A stretch of DNA of 64,000 nucleotides. It comes from Bacteroidales bacterium (GTDB taxonomy: Bacteria > Bacteroidota > Bacteroidia > Bacteroidales > P3). The notes under the pieces are model-generated. The model saw only the letters and a program-made list of their open reading frames with translations. It made no database searches and was not told where the DNA came from. The position numbers were made by a program, and so were the translations under genes. Of this stretch, positions 42,176 through 50,905 are shown one piece after another; positions within the stretch are counted from its first letter, which is position 1; each line of letters opens with the position of its first letter. Where the stretch lies: positions 1 through 64,000 of the forward strand of contig JAFVCE010000006.1 of assembly GCA_017479385.1 (NCBI GenBank). Reading direction: 5' to 3'.

Positions 42176-45100
42176 ATGGAAAACGGCAGCAGAAACTTCG
42201 TAATATGCAAGGCTTCGGCCGGTGCTGGCAAGACGTTCACGCTTGTCAAAGAGTATATTAGCCAAGCTTTCGACGCTGCCGACGACCGCGAACTCGCCAC
42301 CCGTTTTGCCCACATTTTGGCCATAACTTTCACCAACAAGGCCGCCGGCGAGATGAAGGAGCGCATCATGGGCGAACTGGCCGCGATGGCCGCCGGCAAA
42401 AATACCCCAATGGCCGCCGAGGTAGCCAAACAGGTGGGGCTCGGCCCTGCCGAGGTGGCAGGACGCGCCGCCATTGTGCACAGCGCCATTCTACACTCCT
42501 ACTCAGACCTCGCCGTCTGCACCATCGACAGTTTCATGCACCGCATTGTTCGCACCTTTGCCCACGACCTGGGGCTGCCCATGAACTTCGAAATAATGAT
42601 AAACCACGAGGCGCTGGTGACCGACACCGTGGCCGAACTCCTGGCCCGCACCGGCGCCGACGGCCAGCAGGCCCTCACCGAGGTGCTGCGCCGCTTTGCC
42701 GAAAGCAGGATGGAGGAGGGCAAAAGCTACGAGGTGGAGGCCGAGCTGAAAGAGCTGGCCACCGACCTGCTGAAGGAGGACAGCCAGACCCGCATAGACG
42801 CACTCGGCAACTTCTCGCTCGACGACTTCTGCCAAATCAACAACCAATACAGCCGTCTCAACCGCGAGTTCGAAGCCGCCGTAGCCCAAGCTGCCACCGA
42901 GGCACTGACCGCCATCGAGAGCCACGGCCTGACCGACGACGACTTCTACCAAAAATCGAAAGGCATAGTGGGCTTCTTCCGCAAGCTCGCCACCGGAACC
43001 TACGCCCCCGCCGGAGCCCACGCGCGCGCCGCCATCGAACAAAACAAGCTCGCCGCCGCCAAATGCTCGCCCCAAACCCAAGCCGCCATCGAGGCCATCT
43101 GGCCCACCATTGTAGAAGCATACAACAACTGCAACAAACTGCTCGACAGCCAGTTGCAGCGCTACAACACCCGCCGCGCATTGCAGCGCCACCTCTTTGC
43201 CATGGCCCTTATGGGGCAACTGCAAACCATAAGCCGCCAATATTCGCGCGACAACGAGATTGTTCACATTTCAGAATTCAACAAACAGATATTCGACATA
43301 GTACAAACCGAGCCCGCCCCATTCATCTACGAACGCCTCGGCGACCGCTACCGCAACTACCTCATCGACGAGTTTCAAGACACATCGCGCCTGCAATGGC
43401 AGGACCTCGTGCCGCTCATCGAAAACGGCATAGCCAGCGGCAACCGCTCGCTCGTGGTGGGCGACGGCAAGCAGGCCATCTACCGCTTTCGCCAGGGCGA
43501 CGTGAAGCAGTTTGTCGACCTGCCTCGCGTAGACAGCCCACTCCACGGCCGCCTTCTGGCCGCCCCCGGCACCGCAGCCTTCGCCCACCTGCTACAAAAT
43601 CGCCGCACAGGCCGCAACATAGTCGAATTCAACAACAACTTCTTTGCCTGGGCAGCGCGCACACGCTTTGCCACCAACGACGAGTTGCAAGCCATCTATG
43701 TAGGCAACACCACCGACGGCGCCGCGCGCGAAAACGGCAACGAAGAGTTGCGCCAACAACCCGTGCGCGATGGCGGCTGCGTAGAGCTCGAGTTGGTACC
43801 CCACACCAAAGGTCACCCCGCAGCCCTCGGCGCTGTGGCCAACGCAGTGAAGCGCGCACTCGAAGCCGGCTTTAGCCCGCACGACATCACCATCATCGCT
43901 CGCGACAAAGCCACCCTGGCTGCCGTCAGCGCTGCCCTCGCCGAACACCTGCCCGACCTCAAAATCACCTCGGCCGAGTCGTTCCTCCTCACTGGCAGCA
44001 ACACCGCGATGCTCATCGTCGCCCTACTGCGCTGGATAGCCGCCCCCGACGACCGATTGGCCGCCTGCCAAGTGGCCGAACGCCTCGCCCTGGCCGGACT
44101 CGCACCCAGCGCCAACAGCCAGCAACTGGGCGTGGGGCGCACCGACCTCGGCCCCCTGCTCGAGGCCGCCGGCCTGCGCCTCGACCCCGACAGCCTGCGC
44201 GCCATGAGCCTCTACGACTGCTGCGAGGAGCTGCTGCGCTCGCTCGGACCCCAGGCCTCGGCCGACCCCTACGCCGCCTCGCTGCTCAACGCCGTGGCCA
44301 CATTCGCCACACTCAACCGGCAAGACATCGGCACCTTCCTCGAATGGTTCGACCAGCAAAGCGGCTCGCTCTCCACCCAAACCAGCAGCGACCTCGACGC
44401 CGTGAACCTAATGACCATCCACAAAGCCAAGGGACTGGAAGCCAGAGTAATAATACTGCCGTTACTGAACCGCAAAGAGCCCAACAGCGAGCTTTGGGTG
44501 AGCGTAGACGACCCAGAACTGCGCCTGCCAGTGGGCCTCGTGAGCCTCAACACCAACACCTCGACCAACTTCGACACCCAGCGCGACGCCGAGCTCGCCA
44601 AGCGCGAAATCGACAACCTCAACCTCCTCTACGTAGCCCTCACACGCCCACGCGACCTCCTCGCCATCGTCTCCGAAGAGGCTTCCGACAAAGACACCAC
44701 CTCGTTTCGCGCCCTGCTGCGCGACTACGCCGCCACAACCCCCTCTGCCAAAATCGAACCAGGCCACTACCGCTGGGGCGAAACACCAGTCCCACAACAA
44801 CTTGCACCAGCCAACAACAGCGCCACCAAACTGCGCCGAGTGGCCTTCCCCAACTGGAACGGGCGCATAGCCATAGCCGCCCAAAGCGACACGGCACTCA
44901 CCCCCCTCGTCGAAGAGCGCATACGCCTCGGCCTTCGCCTCCACGCCGCCCTCGCCCTCGTTACCGACGCCCAAAGCCTCCCCCAAGCACTGGCACAATA
45001 CAGCGCCAGCCAAAAACTCCCACCGGCCGAAAGCCAAGCCCTCGGCCAAAAACTCCACACCCTCGTCAACCACCCGCTCTGCGCCCCATTCTTCGACCCA

Positions 45101-45355
45101 CAGTGGCAGGTGCGCAACGAGTGCGACCTCGTCTTCGGCGGCCGCCTGCTGCGCCCCGACCGCATAGTGACGCGCAACGACCAAGCCTGGGTCATCGACT
45201 ACAAAACCGGCACCCCACTGCCCGAACACAGCATCCAAGTGGCCCAATACTGCCAAGCCATGCTCGCCATGGGCTACAGCCAAGTGCGCGGCTTCGTCCT
45301 CTACACCACAGGACCCGAAGTAACCGAAATCACACTCCCCCCAAATCACCGCTAA
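42176..45355 (+). CDS. AddA/RecB-like UvrD-family helicase-nuclease
   Basis: This 1059-residue protein has Walker A ASAGAGKT (residues 13-20), AITFTNKAAGEMKERI, VCTIDSFMHRIVR, motif II LIDEFQDTSRLQW, VGDGKQAIYRFRQGD, the late motifs NLMTIHKAKGLEARVIILPLL and NLLYVALTRPRDLL, and a C-terminal PD-(D/E)XK nuclease (PDRIV with Asp995; VIDYKTG with Asp1008 and Lys1010). Such enzymes resect DNA double-strand breaks for recombination. An AddB-type partner is not in the window. Start fixed by the promoter 4 bases upstream; repeat copy E begins about 20 bases after the stop. Confidence 0.92.
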   Translation: MENGSRNFVICKASAGAGKTFTLVKEYISQAFDAADDRELATRFAHILAITFTNKAAGEMKERIMGELAAMAAGKNTPMAAEVAKQVGLGPAEVAGRAAIVHSAILHSYSDLAVCTIDSFMHRIVRTFAHDLGLPMNFEIMINHEALVTDTVAELLARTGADGQQALTEVLRRFAESRMEEGKSYEVEAELKELATDLLKEDSQTRIDALGNFSLDDFCQINNQYSRLNREFEAAVAQAATEALTAIESHGLTDDDFYQKSKGIVGFFRKLATGTYAPAGAHARAAIEQNKLAAAKCSPQTQAAIEAIWPTIVEAYNNCNKLLDSQLQRYNTRRALQRHLFAMALMGQLQTISRQYSRDNEIVHISEFNKQIFDIVQTEPAPFIYERLGDRYRNYLIDEFQDTSRLQWQDLVPLIENGIASGNRSLVVGDGKQAIYRFRQGDVKQFVDLPRVDSPLHGRLLAAPGTAAFAHLLQNRRTGRNIVEFNNNFFAWAARTRFATNDELQAIYVGNTTDGAARENGNEELRQQPVRDGGCVELELVPHTKGHPAALGAVANAVKRALEAGFSPHDITIIARDKATLAAVSAALAEHLPDLKITSAESFLLTGSNTAMLIVALLRWIAAPDDRLAACQVAERLALAGLAPSANSQQLGVGRTDLGPLLEAAGLRLDPDSLRAMSLYDCCEELLRSLGPQASADPYAASLLNAVATFATLNRQDIGTFLEWFDQQSGSLSTQTSSDLDAVNLMTIHKAKGLEARVIILPLLNRKEPNSELWVSVDDPELRLPVGLVSLNTNTSTNFDTQRDAELAKREIDNLNLLYVALTRPRDLLAIVSEEASDKDTTSFRALLRDYAATTPSAKIEPGHYRWGETPVPQQLAPANNSATKLRRVAFPNWNGRIAIAAQSDTALTPLVEERIRLGLRLHAALALVTDAQSLPQALAQYSASQKLPPAESQALGQKLHTLVNHPLCAPFFDPQWQVRNECDLVFGGRLLRPDRIVTRNDQAWVIDYKTGTPLPEHSIQVAQYCQAMLAMGYSQVRGFVLYTTGPEVTEITLPPNHR

Positions 45356-45374
45356 ACCACCCCCTCCTAACCAC

Positions 45375-45440
45375 TTAAAAATCAAGGTCAAGGAGGTATT
45401 AAAGAGGGGTTAAGGTCGTATTGAGGTCGAACAACGCTTG
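45375..45440 (+). repeat. 11-bp-phased intergenic element, copy E
   Basis: Degenerate cap TTAAAAATCAA (45375-45385), then GGTCAAGGAGG, TATTAAAGAGG, GGTTAAGGTCG, TATTGAGGTCG (to 45429) and AACAACGCTTG, followed by ATACTGAGGCC, all in 11-bp register. It lies 3' of the addA-like gene and in its direction. Confidence 0.9.
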
Positions 45441-45569
45441 ATACTGAGGCCTTTAGCCCTCGATTTTTCACCCTCACTAACCCCATTCACACCCCACCCA
45501 TCACCCACACCATCATACACAAAAAACGCCCAAACTGCAAAAAAAAAACGACGAGTGAAAAAAAAATTG

Positions 45570-45577
45570 TATCTTTG
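45570..45577 (+). promoter_or_regulatory. -7 box of mutA
   Basis: TATCTTTG, 35 bases before ATG 45613, after an A-rich stretch. No TTTG at -33. Confidence 0.6.
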
Positions 45578-45612
45578 CCTTTCAAACGAAAAGGTAAAAA
45601 TAAGTTAACACA

Positions 45613-47478
45613 ATGGAAGACAATAAGTTGTTCAGCGAATTTCCGCCCGTCCCGACCGAGAAATGGGAAGAGGTAATCCAAAAAGACCTCAAAGGCGCCG
45701 ACTACGAGAAAAAACTTGTGTGGAAAACCCTCGAAGGCTTCAAAGTGAAACCCTACTATCGCGCCGAAGACCTCGAAGGCCTCGAATACCTCGACAGCAA
45801 CCCCGGCCAACGCCCCTACACCCGTGGCAAACAGGCCGGAAGCAACGTGTGGGACATCCGTCAAGACATTGTCGAACAAGACCCCACGGCGGCCAACGCC
45901 ATAGCCGTCGACGCCGTCAAGCGCGGCGCCACCTCGCTCGGCTTCTGCACACGCAAAATAGCCACCACGGCCGACATGGCCACACTGCTCCGCGGCATCG
46001 ACCTCAACCAAGTCAAAATCAACTTCCGCTGCTCGGACAACTACGTTGTCCTGCTCCAAACCTACGTCGACTACGCTCGCCAAGCCGGCTGCGACCCGCA
46101 AAACCTGGCCGGCAGCTGCGACTGCGACCCGTACTGCCACGCGCTCACCCACGGTGCCTACCGCAACGGCCTCGACGCCGACCTCGAGCAAGTGCAGAAC
46201 CTCATCCAATACGTCAAAGCCGAGCTCCCCTGCTTCCGCGCCATCACCATCCATGGCAACCTCATCCACAACGCCGGCAGCAACATCGTTCAAGAACTCG
46301 GCTTCACCCTGGCTGCAGCCAACGACCTCGTGGCACGTTTGGCCGACCTCGGCACCGCCCCGACCGACACCGCCGAGCAAATCGTCCTCCAATTCGCCAC
46401 AGGCAGCAACTACTTCATGGAAATTGCCAAGATACGCGCTGCCCGCCTGCTCTGGAGCAAAATTGCCGAACAATACAATCCCACCAGCGAACGGGCCTAC
46501 CGAATGTTCGTGGCCACCGAATCGTCGGCCTGGAACAAATCCATATACGACCCCTACGTCAATATGCTCCGCACCACCACCGAGGCCATGAGCGCCGCCG
46601 TTGCCGGAGCCGACTCGATAGCCGTCAAACCGTTCGACTCGGCCTACAAACACGCCGACGACTTCGGCTACCGCATTGCTCGCAACCAGCAACTACTACT
46701 CAAAGAGGAGTCCTACCTCGACAAAATTGCCGACCCCGCCGCTGGCAGCTACTACATCGAGAACCTCACCGACAGCATTGCCCACTACGCATGGGAGAAC
46801 TTCATAGCCGTCGAAAACCTCGGAGGCTTTGCCAAAGCCATAGCCGAAGGCTATGTGCAAGACCAAGTGGCCGCCACAGCAGCCCAGCGCGACAACGACA
46901 TCGCCACCCGCCGCACCACCATCCTCGGCACCAACCAGTACCCCAACCTCATCGAGAAAATGGACGGCAAAATTGAACACCCAGCCAGTTGCGACTGCTG
47001 CGCAGAACCGACAGGAACCGAAATCCGCACCCTGCGCCTCTACCGCGGAGCCGAAGCCTTCGAAGAACTGCGCCTTGCCACCGAGCACAGCTCGAAACGC
47101 CCCAAAGTATTCCTACTCACCTATGGCAACCTCGCCATGCGCAAGGCTCGCAGCGGCTTTGCCACCAACTTCTTTGGCGTGGCCGGATACGAGATAATAG
47201 ACAACGCCGGCTTCAAATCGGCCGCCGAAGGAGCCGACGCCGCCCTCAAAGCCGAGGCCGACATCGTGGTGCTCTGCTCGAGCGACGACGAGTATGCCGA
47301 AATAACCGAAGAGGCCTGCCGCCTGCTCAAAGGCAAGGTGAAAAGCATGGTCCTCGCCGGCTTCCCGAAAGAGATGGTCGAAACCTACAAAGGCTACGGA
47401 ATCGACGAATTTATACACGTCAAAACCAACGTCCTCGAAAGTTTGCGAAAATTTCAGCAACTTTTTGGCATAATGTAA
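45613..47478 (+). CDS. mutA: Methylmalonyl-CoA mutase, small (beta) subunit
   Basis: The mutase interconverts succinyl-CoA and methylmalonyl-CoA on the propionate route. The 621-residue product matches the non-catalytic small subunit: PTEKWEEVIQKDLKGADYEKKLVWKTLEGFKVKPYYRAEDL at the start, a barrel domain, and a C-terminal flavodoxin-like domain in which the cobalamin-binding DxHxxG is replaced (MRKARSGFATNFFGVAGYEII). The large subunit usually follows directly; here a strong terminator comes 29 bases after the stop and mutB is not in the window. Confidence 0.93.
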   Translation: MEDNKLFSEFPPVPTEKWEEVIQKDLKGADYEKKLVWKTLEGFKVKPYYRAEDLEGLEYLDSNPGQRPYTRGKQAGSNVWDIRQDIVEQDPTAANAIAVDAVKRGATSLGFCTRKIATTADMATLLRGIDLNQVKINFRCSDNYVVLLQTYVDYARQAGCDPQNLAGSCDCDPYCHALTHGAYRNGLDADLEQVQNLIQYVKAELPCFRAITIHGNLIHNAGSNIVQELGFTLAAANDLVARLADLGTAPTDTAEQIVLQFATGSNYFMEIAKIRAARLLWSKIAEQYNPTSERAYRMFVATESSAWNKSIYDPYVNMLRTTTEAMSAAVAGADSIAVKPFDSAYKHADDFGYRIARNQQLLLKEESYLDKIADPAAGSYYIENLTDSIAHYAWENFIAVENLGGFAKAIAEGYVQDQVAATAAQRDNDIATRRTTILGTNQYPNLIEKMDGKIEHPASCDCCAEPTGTEIRTLRLYRGAEAFEELRLATEHSSKRPKVFLLTYGNLAMRKARSGFATNFFGVAGYEIIDNAGFKSAAEGADAALKAEADIVVLCSSDDEYAEITEEACRLLKGKVKSMVLAGFPKEMVETYKGYGIDEFIHVKTNVLESLRKFQQLFGIM

Positions 47479-47507
47479 ACAATAAAACTCGAAAAAAATA
47501 GTTATTA

Positions 47508-47554
47508 TTAGAGTTCCCCACAATCCCCAACGGGTAGGGAACTCTAATTTTTTT
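47508..47554 (+). terminator. Intrinsic terminator after mutA
   Basis: An 11-bp perfect stem TTAGAGTTCCC (47508-47518)/GGGAACTCTAA (47537-47547) with an 18-base loop, then seven T. It ends the mutA transcript and argues against a mutAB operon here. Confidence 0.85.
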
Positions 47555-47565
47555 AGACCACGAAT

Positions 47566-48669
47566 ATGAACAGCGAAGCCCAACACTATAAACGGATTGA
47601 CAGGTACATCTTGCTCAAGTATCTGAAAACCTTCTTATTGGCTCTGCTGCTCATTATCACCATCGTCATCACCTTCGACGTTTCGGAACACTTAGACAAC
47701 TTTTTGAGCAACCACGTGCCCTTCTCCGAAGTGGCCCTGCGCTACTACCTGAACTTCATTCCGGGCTTCACCAACCTCTATAGCCCGCTTTTTATCTTCA
47801 TCTCGGTACTCTTCTTCACCTCGAAGATGGCTGGCAACTCCGAAATCATAGCCATACTCAGCAGCGGCATAAGCTACCGCCGAATGCTGCGCCCCTACCT
47901 GCACGGCTCGTTTATCGTAGCCCTGGTAGTGCTACTCTTTGGTTGCTTCCTGATACCGTATAACAACCGCTTGCTCAACGAGTTCGAGGAACAATACATC
48001 AAGTCGAAAACAGCGTCGTTCTACACCAACCTGCACTTCCAGTCGGCTCCAGGGACGCAAATCTACGCCGACAACTACGACGTTCGGCGCAATACGGCCA
48101 CCCACTTCTGCCGCGACATTCACGACGCCACCGGCGCCCTCGTAGACCGCATTGAGGCCGACGCCATTGTTTACGACACCGCCAGCCACCAGTGGTACTG
48201 CAATGGCTACTACCACCGCACTATTGTCGACGGCCACGAAAGCCTCACCACCCTACCCTACCGCACGCTCGTCGACCTCGAACTGACGCCCGAAGACTTC
48301 AACGAGTCGTCACAAAACATCGAGACAATGAACATCGTGCAACTCGTCCACCACATCAAGCGCGAGCGAATGCGCGGCACTGGCAACGTCAAGCCGGCAC
48401 AAATCGAGTTCTACCAGCGCCTACTCACCCCCCTCGCCATAATCATCATGACCATAATCGGGGTAGCCATCTCGTCGCGCAAGACTCGTGGCGGCATAGG
48501 CCTACACCTCGCCATCGGCATAACCATAGCCTTCGCCTTCATCATCTTTATGAAGGTAAGCACCGTCTTTGCCACCAACGGCCACCTCTCGGCTTTCTTG
48601 GCCGTGTTGTTGCCACAGGTGGTGTTTGGCGTGGCAGCGGTGTTCCTCGTGCGCTCGGCGCCAAAATAG
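47566..48669 (+). CDS. lptG: LptF/LptG family LPS export permease
   Basis: The 367-residue protein has the YjgP/YjgQ layout: IDRYILLKYLKTFLLALLLIITIVITFD (helix 1), two more helices by residue 130 with ILSSGISYRRMLRPYL between, a periplasmic beta domain (about 135-270), then three C-terminal helices (LLTPLAIIIMTIIGVAISSR; GLHLAIGITIAFAFIIFMK; AFLAVLLPQVVFGVAAVFLV). It forms half of the LptB2FG complex that extracts LPS. LptF versus LptG cannot be decided from sequence alone. It starts 11 bases after the mutA terminator; no promoter box is seen. Confidence 0.88.
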   Translation: MNSEAQHYKRIDRYILLKYLKTFLLALLLIITIVITFDVSEHLDNFLSNHVPFSEVALRYYLNFIPGFTNLYSPLFIFISVLFFTSKMAGNSEIIAILSSGISYRRMLRPYLHGSFIVALVVLLFGCFLIPYNNRLLNEFEEQYIKSKTASFYTNLHFQSAPGTQIYADNYDVRRNTATHFCRDIHDATGALVDRIEADAIVYDTASHQWYCNGYYHRTIVDGHESLTTLPYRTLVDLELTPEDFNESSQNIETMNIVQLVHHIKRERMRGTGNVKPAQIEFYQRLLTPLAIIIMTIIGVAISSRKTRGGIGLHLAIGITIAFAFIIFMKVSTVFATNGHLSAFLAVLLPQVVFGVAAVFLVRSAPK

Positions 48670-48701
48670 ACTTTTTTTGTAAATAATCATACATTATTAT
48701 A

Positions 48702-49121
48702 ATGACCATCAAGGAAATAGAACAACAAATCATCGACGAATTCGCCATCTACGACGAATGGCTCGACAAATACAGTTACCTCATCGAACTGGGCAACAGC
48801 TGCCCCACCATCGACGAGAGCCATAAAACCGAAGAGAACCTCATCAAAGGGTGCCAAAGCCGCGTGTGGCTCGACTGCACGATGCGCGACGGTCTGCTCT
48901 ACTTTTCAGCCGATAGCGACGCCGTCATCACCAAAGGCATCATCGCCCTCCTCATACGCGCCCTCAACGGTCAGCGTCCACAGGACATTATCGATGCCGA
49001 CCTGGCATTTATCGACGCCATCGGCCTCAAAGAGCACCTCTCGCCCTCGCGCTCGAACGGCCTCACCTCTATGATTAAACAAATGCGAATGTATGCCATT
49101 GCCTACTCGCTGAAACAATAA
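48702..49121 (+). CDS. sufE: SufE-family sulfur acceptor
   Basis: The 139-residue SufE protein takes persulfide sulfur from the cysteine desulfurase SufS. Visible: EFAIYDEWLDKYSYLIELG, the acceptor Cys in LIKGCQSRVWL, and the C-terminal helices of the fold. It starts 32 bases after lptG and is 14 bases from the DUF59 gene, with which it forms an Fe-S unit located away from the sufCD genes at 54 kb. Confidence 0.94.
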   Translation: MTIKEIEQQIIDEFAIYDEWLDKYSYLIELGNSCPTIDESHKTEENLIKGCQSRVWLDCTMRDGLLYFSADSDAVITKGIIALLIRALNGQRPQDIIDADLAFIDAIGLKEHLSPSRSNGLTSMIKQMRMYAIAYSLKQ

Positions 49122-49135
49122 AAAAACACACCATT

Positions 49136-49453
49136 ATGGAACCCAACAAAGAAACCATCACCAGCGCCGTTGTGGGTTGCCTACGCAACATCTACGACCC
49201 CGAAATACCGGTCAACATCTACGACTTGGGGCTGATATACAAAATCGATGTCGACGACGACCTCAACGTCCACATCCTCATGACCATGACCGCCCCAGAC
49301 TGCCCCGAAGCCGAGTTCATGTTCAACGAAGTGCGCGAAATGGTGAGCTACATCACCGGTGTGCGCAGCGTAGACGTAGAACTCACCTTCGACCCACCAT
49401 GGGACTTCAACAATCTTACCGACGAGGTGAAGGTCGAACTGGGCCTGCTTTGA
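49136..49453 (+). CDS. DUF59/MIP18-family Fe-S assembly protein
   Basis: This 105-residue protein matches SufT/PaaD-like DUF59 proteins: IYDPEIPVNIYDLGLIYKI, the conserved Cys in MTAPDCPEAEF, and VELTFDPPWDFNNL. DUF59 proteins help mature Fe-S proteins. Its position after sufE supports this. Confidence 0.92.
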   Translation: MEPNKETITSAVVGCLRNIYDPEIPVNIYDLGLIYKIDVDDDLNVHILMTMTAPDCPEAEFMFNEVREMVSYITGVRSVDVELTFDPPWDFNNLTDEVKVELGLL

Positions 49454-49500
49454 ACAACCGCCACTCGGCTCATTAACCCTCAATAATTTTTTTTTGCCCG

Positions 49501-50607
49501 ATGAGACTCAACGACCTATCGCAAGCCTACCGTCGCTTTGTGCGTCGCAACAGCGCCGATGCCCCCTCGCGCGAGGCTTGGCGACGTCTGCGCCGCAACC
49601 CTCTGGCTGTGGCCAGCCTGGCAGTCATCGGGCTCTTCGTGCTCGTGGCCCTGCTGGGCTACCTCATCACGCCCGACCACACACCCAACTGCAACCAACA
49701 ATACCTCGAACTCGCCACCCTCAAACCCGGCAGCCACGCCCTCTTTGCCTACTACGACCAGCGGCCAGCGCCGAAACAGAGCCTCCTCGGCCGAATGCTA
49801 CACGGCACCCCGCTGCCCTACACCGCCCTGCCCGTGGCCAATCTATCTATGACAACCGACAGCGTCGTGCTCACCCCCATCGCTGGCGAACCTTTCGCCA
49901 TAGAGCGCTCGCGCTTTGTGGGCAGCAAGAACCGCACATTCCTGCTCGGAACCGACAACTACGGTCGCGATATGCTCAGCCTGCTCATGATAGGCTCGCG
50001 CGTGAGCCTATCGGTAGGCCTGATAGCCATACTAATAGCCCTATTGGTAGGCATAAGCCTCGGCTCGATAGCCGGCTACCGTGGCGGCCAGACAGACAGC
50101 CTCATCATGTGGCTCATCAACGTGGTGTGGTCCATCCCCACCGTGCTGCTGGTCATTGCCATCACCTTTGCCCTCGGCAAAGGATTTTGGCAAGTATTTG
50201 TAGCTGTGGGACTTACAATGTGGGTCGACATAGCCCGCGTGGTACGTGGCCAAGTGCTCTCGGTCAAAGAGAAAGACTACATACAGGCCGCACTCGCCTT
50301 GGGCTACCGCACTCCGCGCATAGTGCTGCGACACATACTGCCCAACATCGCCGGCCCGGTGGTGGTGGTGGCTGCCTCTAACTTTGCCAGCGCCATACTG
50401 CTCGAAGCCGGCCTGAGTTTCCTCGGCATCGGTGTGCAGCCTCCAACGCCGTCGTGGGGCTCGATGGTGAAAGAATACTACGGCTACATCCTGCTCGACA
50501 GCGCCTATATGCCCCTCCTGCCCGGTGTTGCCATCATGCTCATAGTTCTCGCCTTCATGCTCCTGGCCGATGCCCTTCGCGATGCCCTCGACACCCGCCA
50601 GCAATAA
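49501..50607 (+). CDS. DppC/OppC-type ABC permease
   Basis: The 368-residue permease has one N-terminal helix (LAVASLAVIGLFVLVALLGYLI), a long extracytoplasmic insert (about residues 60-145) and five membrane helices. The EAA-type loop reads KEKDYIQAALALGYRTPRIVLRHILPN, and the family phrases FLLGTDNYGRDMLSLLMIGSRVSL and AILLEAGLSFLGIGVQPPTPSWG are present. DppC proteins import peptides with DppB, D, F and A, none of which lie nearby. Repeat copy F follows. Confidence 0.92.
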   Translation: MRLNDLSQAYRRFVRRNSADAPSREAWRRLRRNPLAVASLAVIGLFVLVALLGYLITPDHTPNCNQQYLELATLKPGSHALFAYYDQRPAPKQSLLGRMLHGTPLPYTALPVANLSMTTDSVVLTPIAGEPFAIERSRFVGSKNRTFLLGTDNYGRDMLSLLMIGSRVSLSVGLIAILIALLVGISLGSIAGYRGGQTDSLIMWLINVVWSIPTVLLVIAITFALGKGFWQVFVAVGLTMWVDIARVVRGQVLSVKEKDYIQAALALGYRTPRIVLRHILPNIAGPVVVVAASNFASAILLEAGLSFLGIGVQPPTPSWGSMVKEYYGYILLDSAYMPLLPGVAIMLIVLAFMLLADALRDALDTRQQ

Positions 50608-50660
50608 CAGCCGCACAAGGTCAGCCCTCACAAAAAAACTTTTTTAGTTCTTGCCTCATA

Positions 50661-50704
50661 CCCTAAGGAGGGGTTAAGGAGGGGTTAAGGTCGTATTAAC
50701 ATCG
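50661..50704 (+). repeat. 11-bp-phased intergenic element, copy F
   Basis: Four units: CCCTAAGGAGG, GGTTAAGGAGG, GGTTAAGGTCG, TATTAACATCG, then AAGTATGAACAAG. It lies 54 bases past the dppC-like stop, in its direction. No in-register cap is seen. Confidence 0.88.
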
Positions 50705-50905
50705 AAGTATGAACAAGTTTTCAACAACGTTTAGCAAACCTCACCCCCTCGCCAGGTCGACCCTTGCTGGTACCTCATAGGTGTGGAGCGCTCGGTTGCT
50801 GGGGTGGTGCATACGACTTGGGGGCAGTAGGCCCCAATCGGACATTAGGTTTTAAGTCATATAGCACCTTTTGTTTTGGACAGGTTGGTGCTGGCAAGAA
50901 AGTCT

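Noticed and set aside
42503-43267. 254-residue minus-strand frame opposite the addA-like gene
   Set aside because: Lies across conserved helicase coding sequence; V/G/A/L/E-rich shadow without motifs.
45487-46692. 401-residue minus-strand frame opposite mutA
   Set aside because: It mirrors a confident gene; the high third-position G/C of this genome keeps the opposite frame open. Its product is low-complexity V/G/A/D-rich without family motifs.
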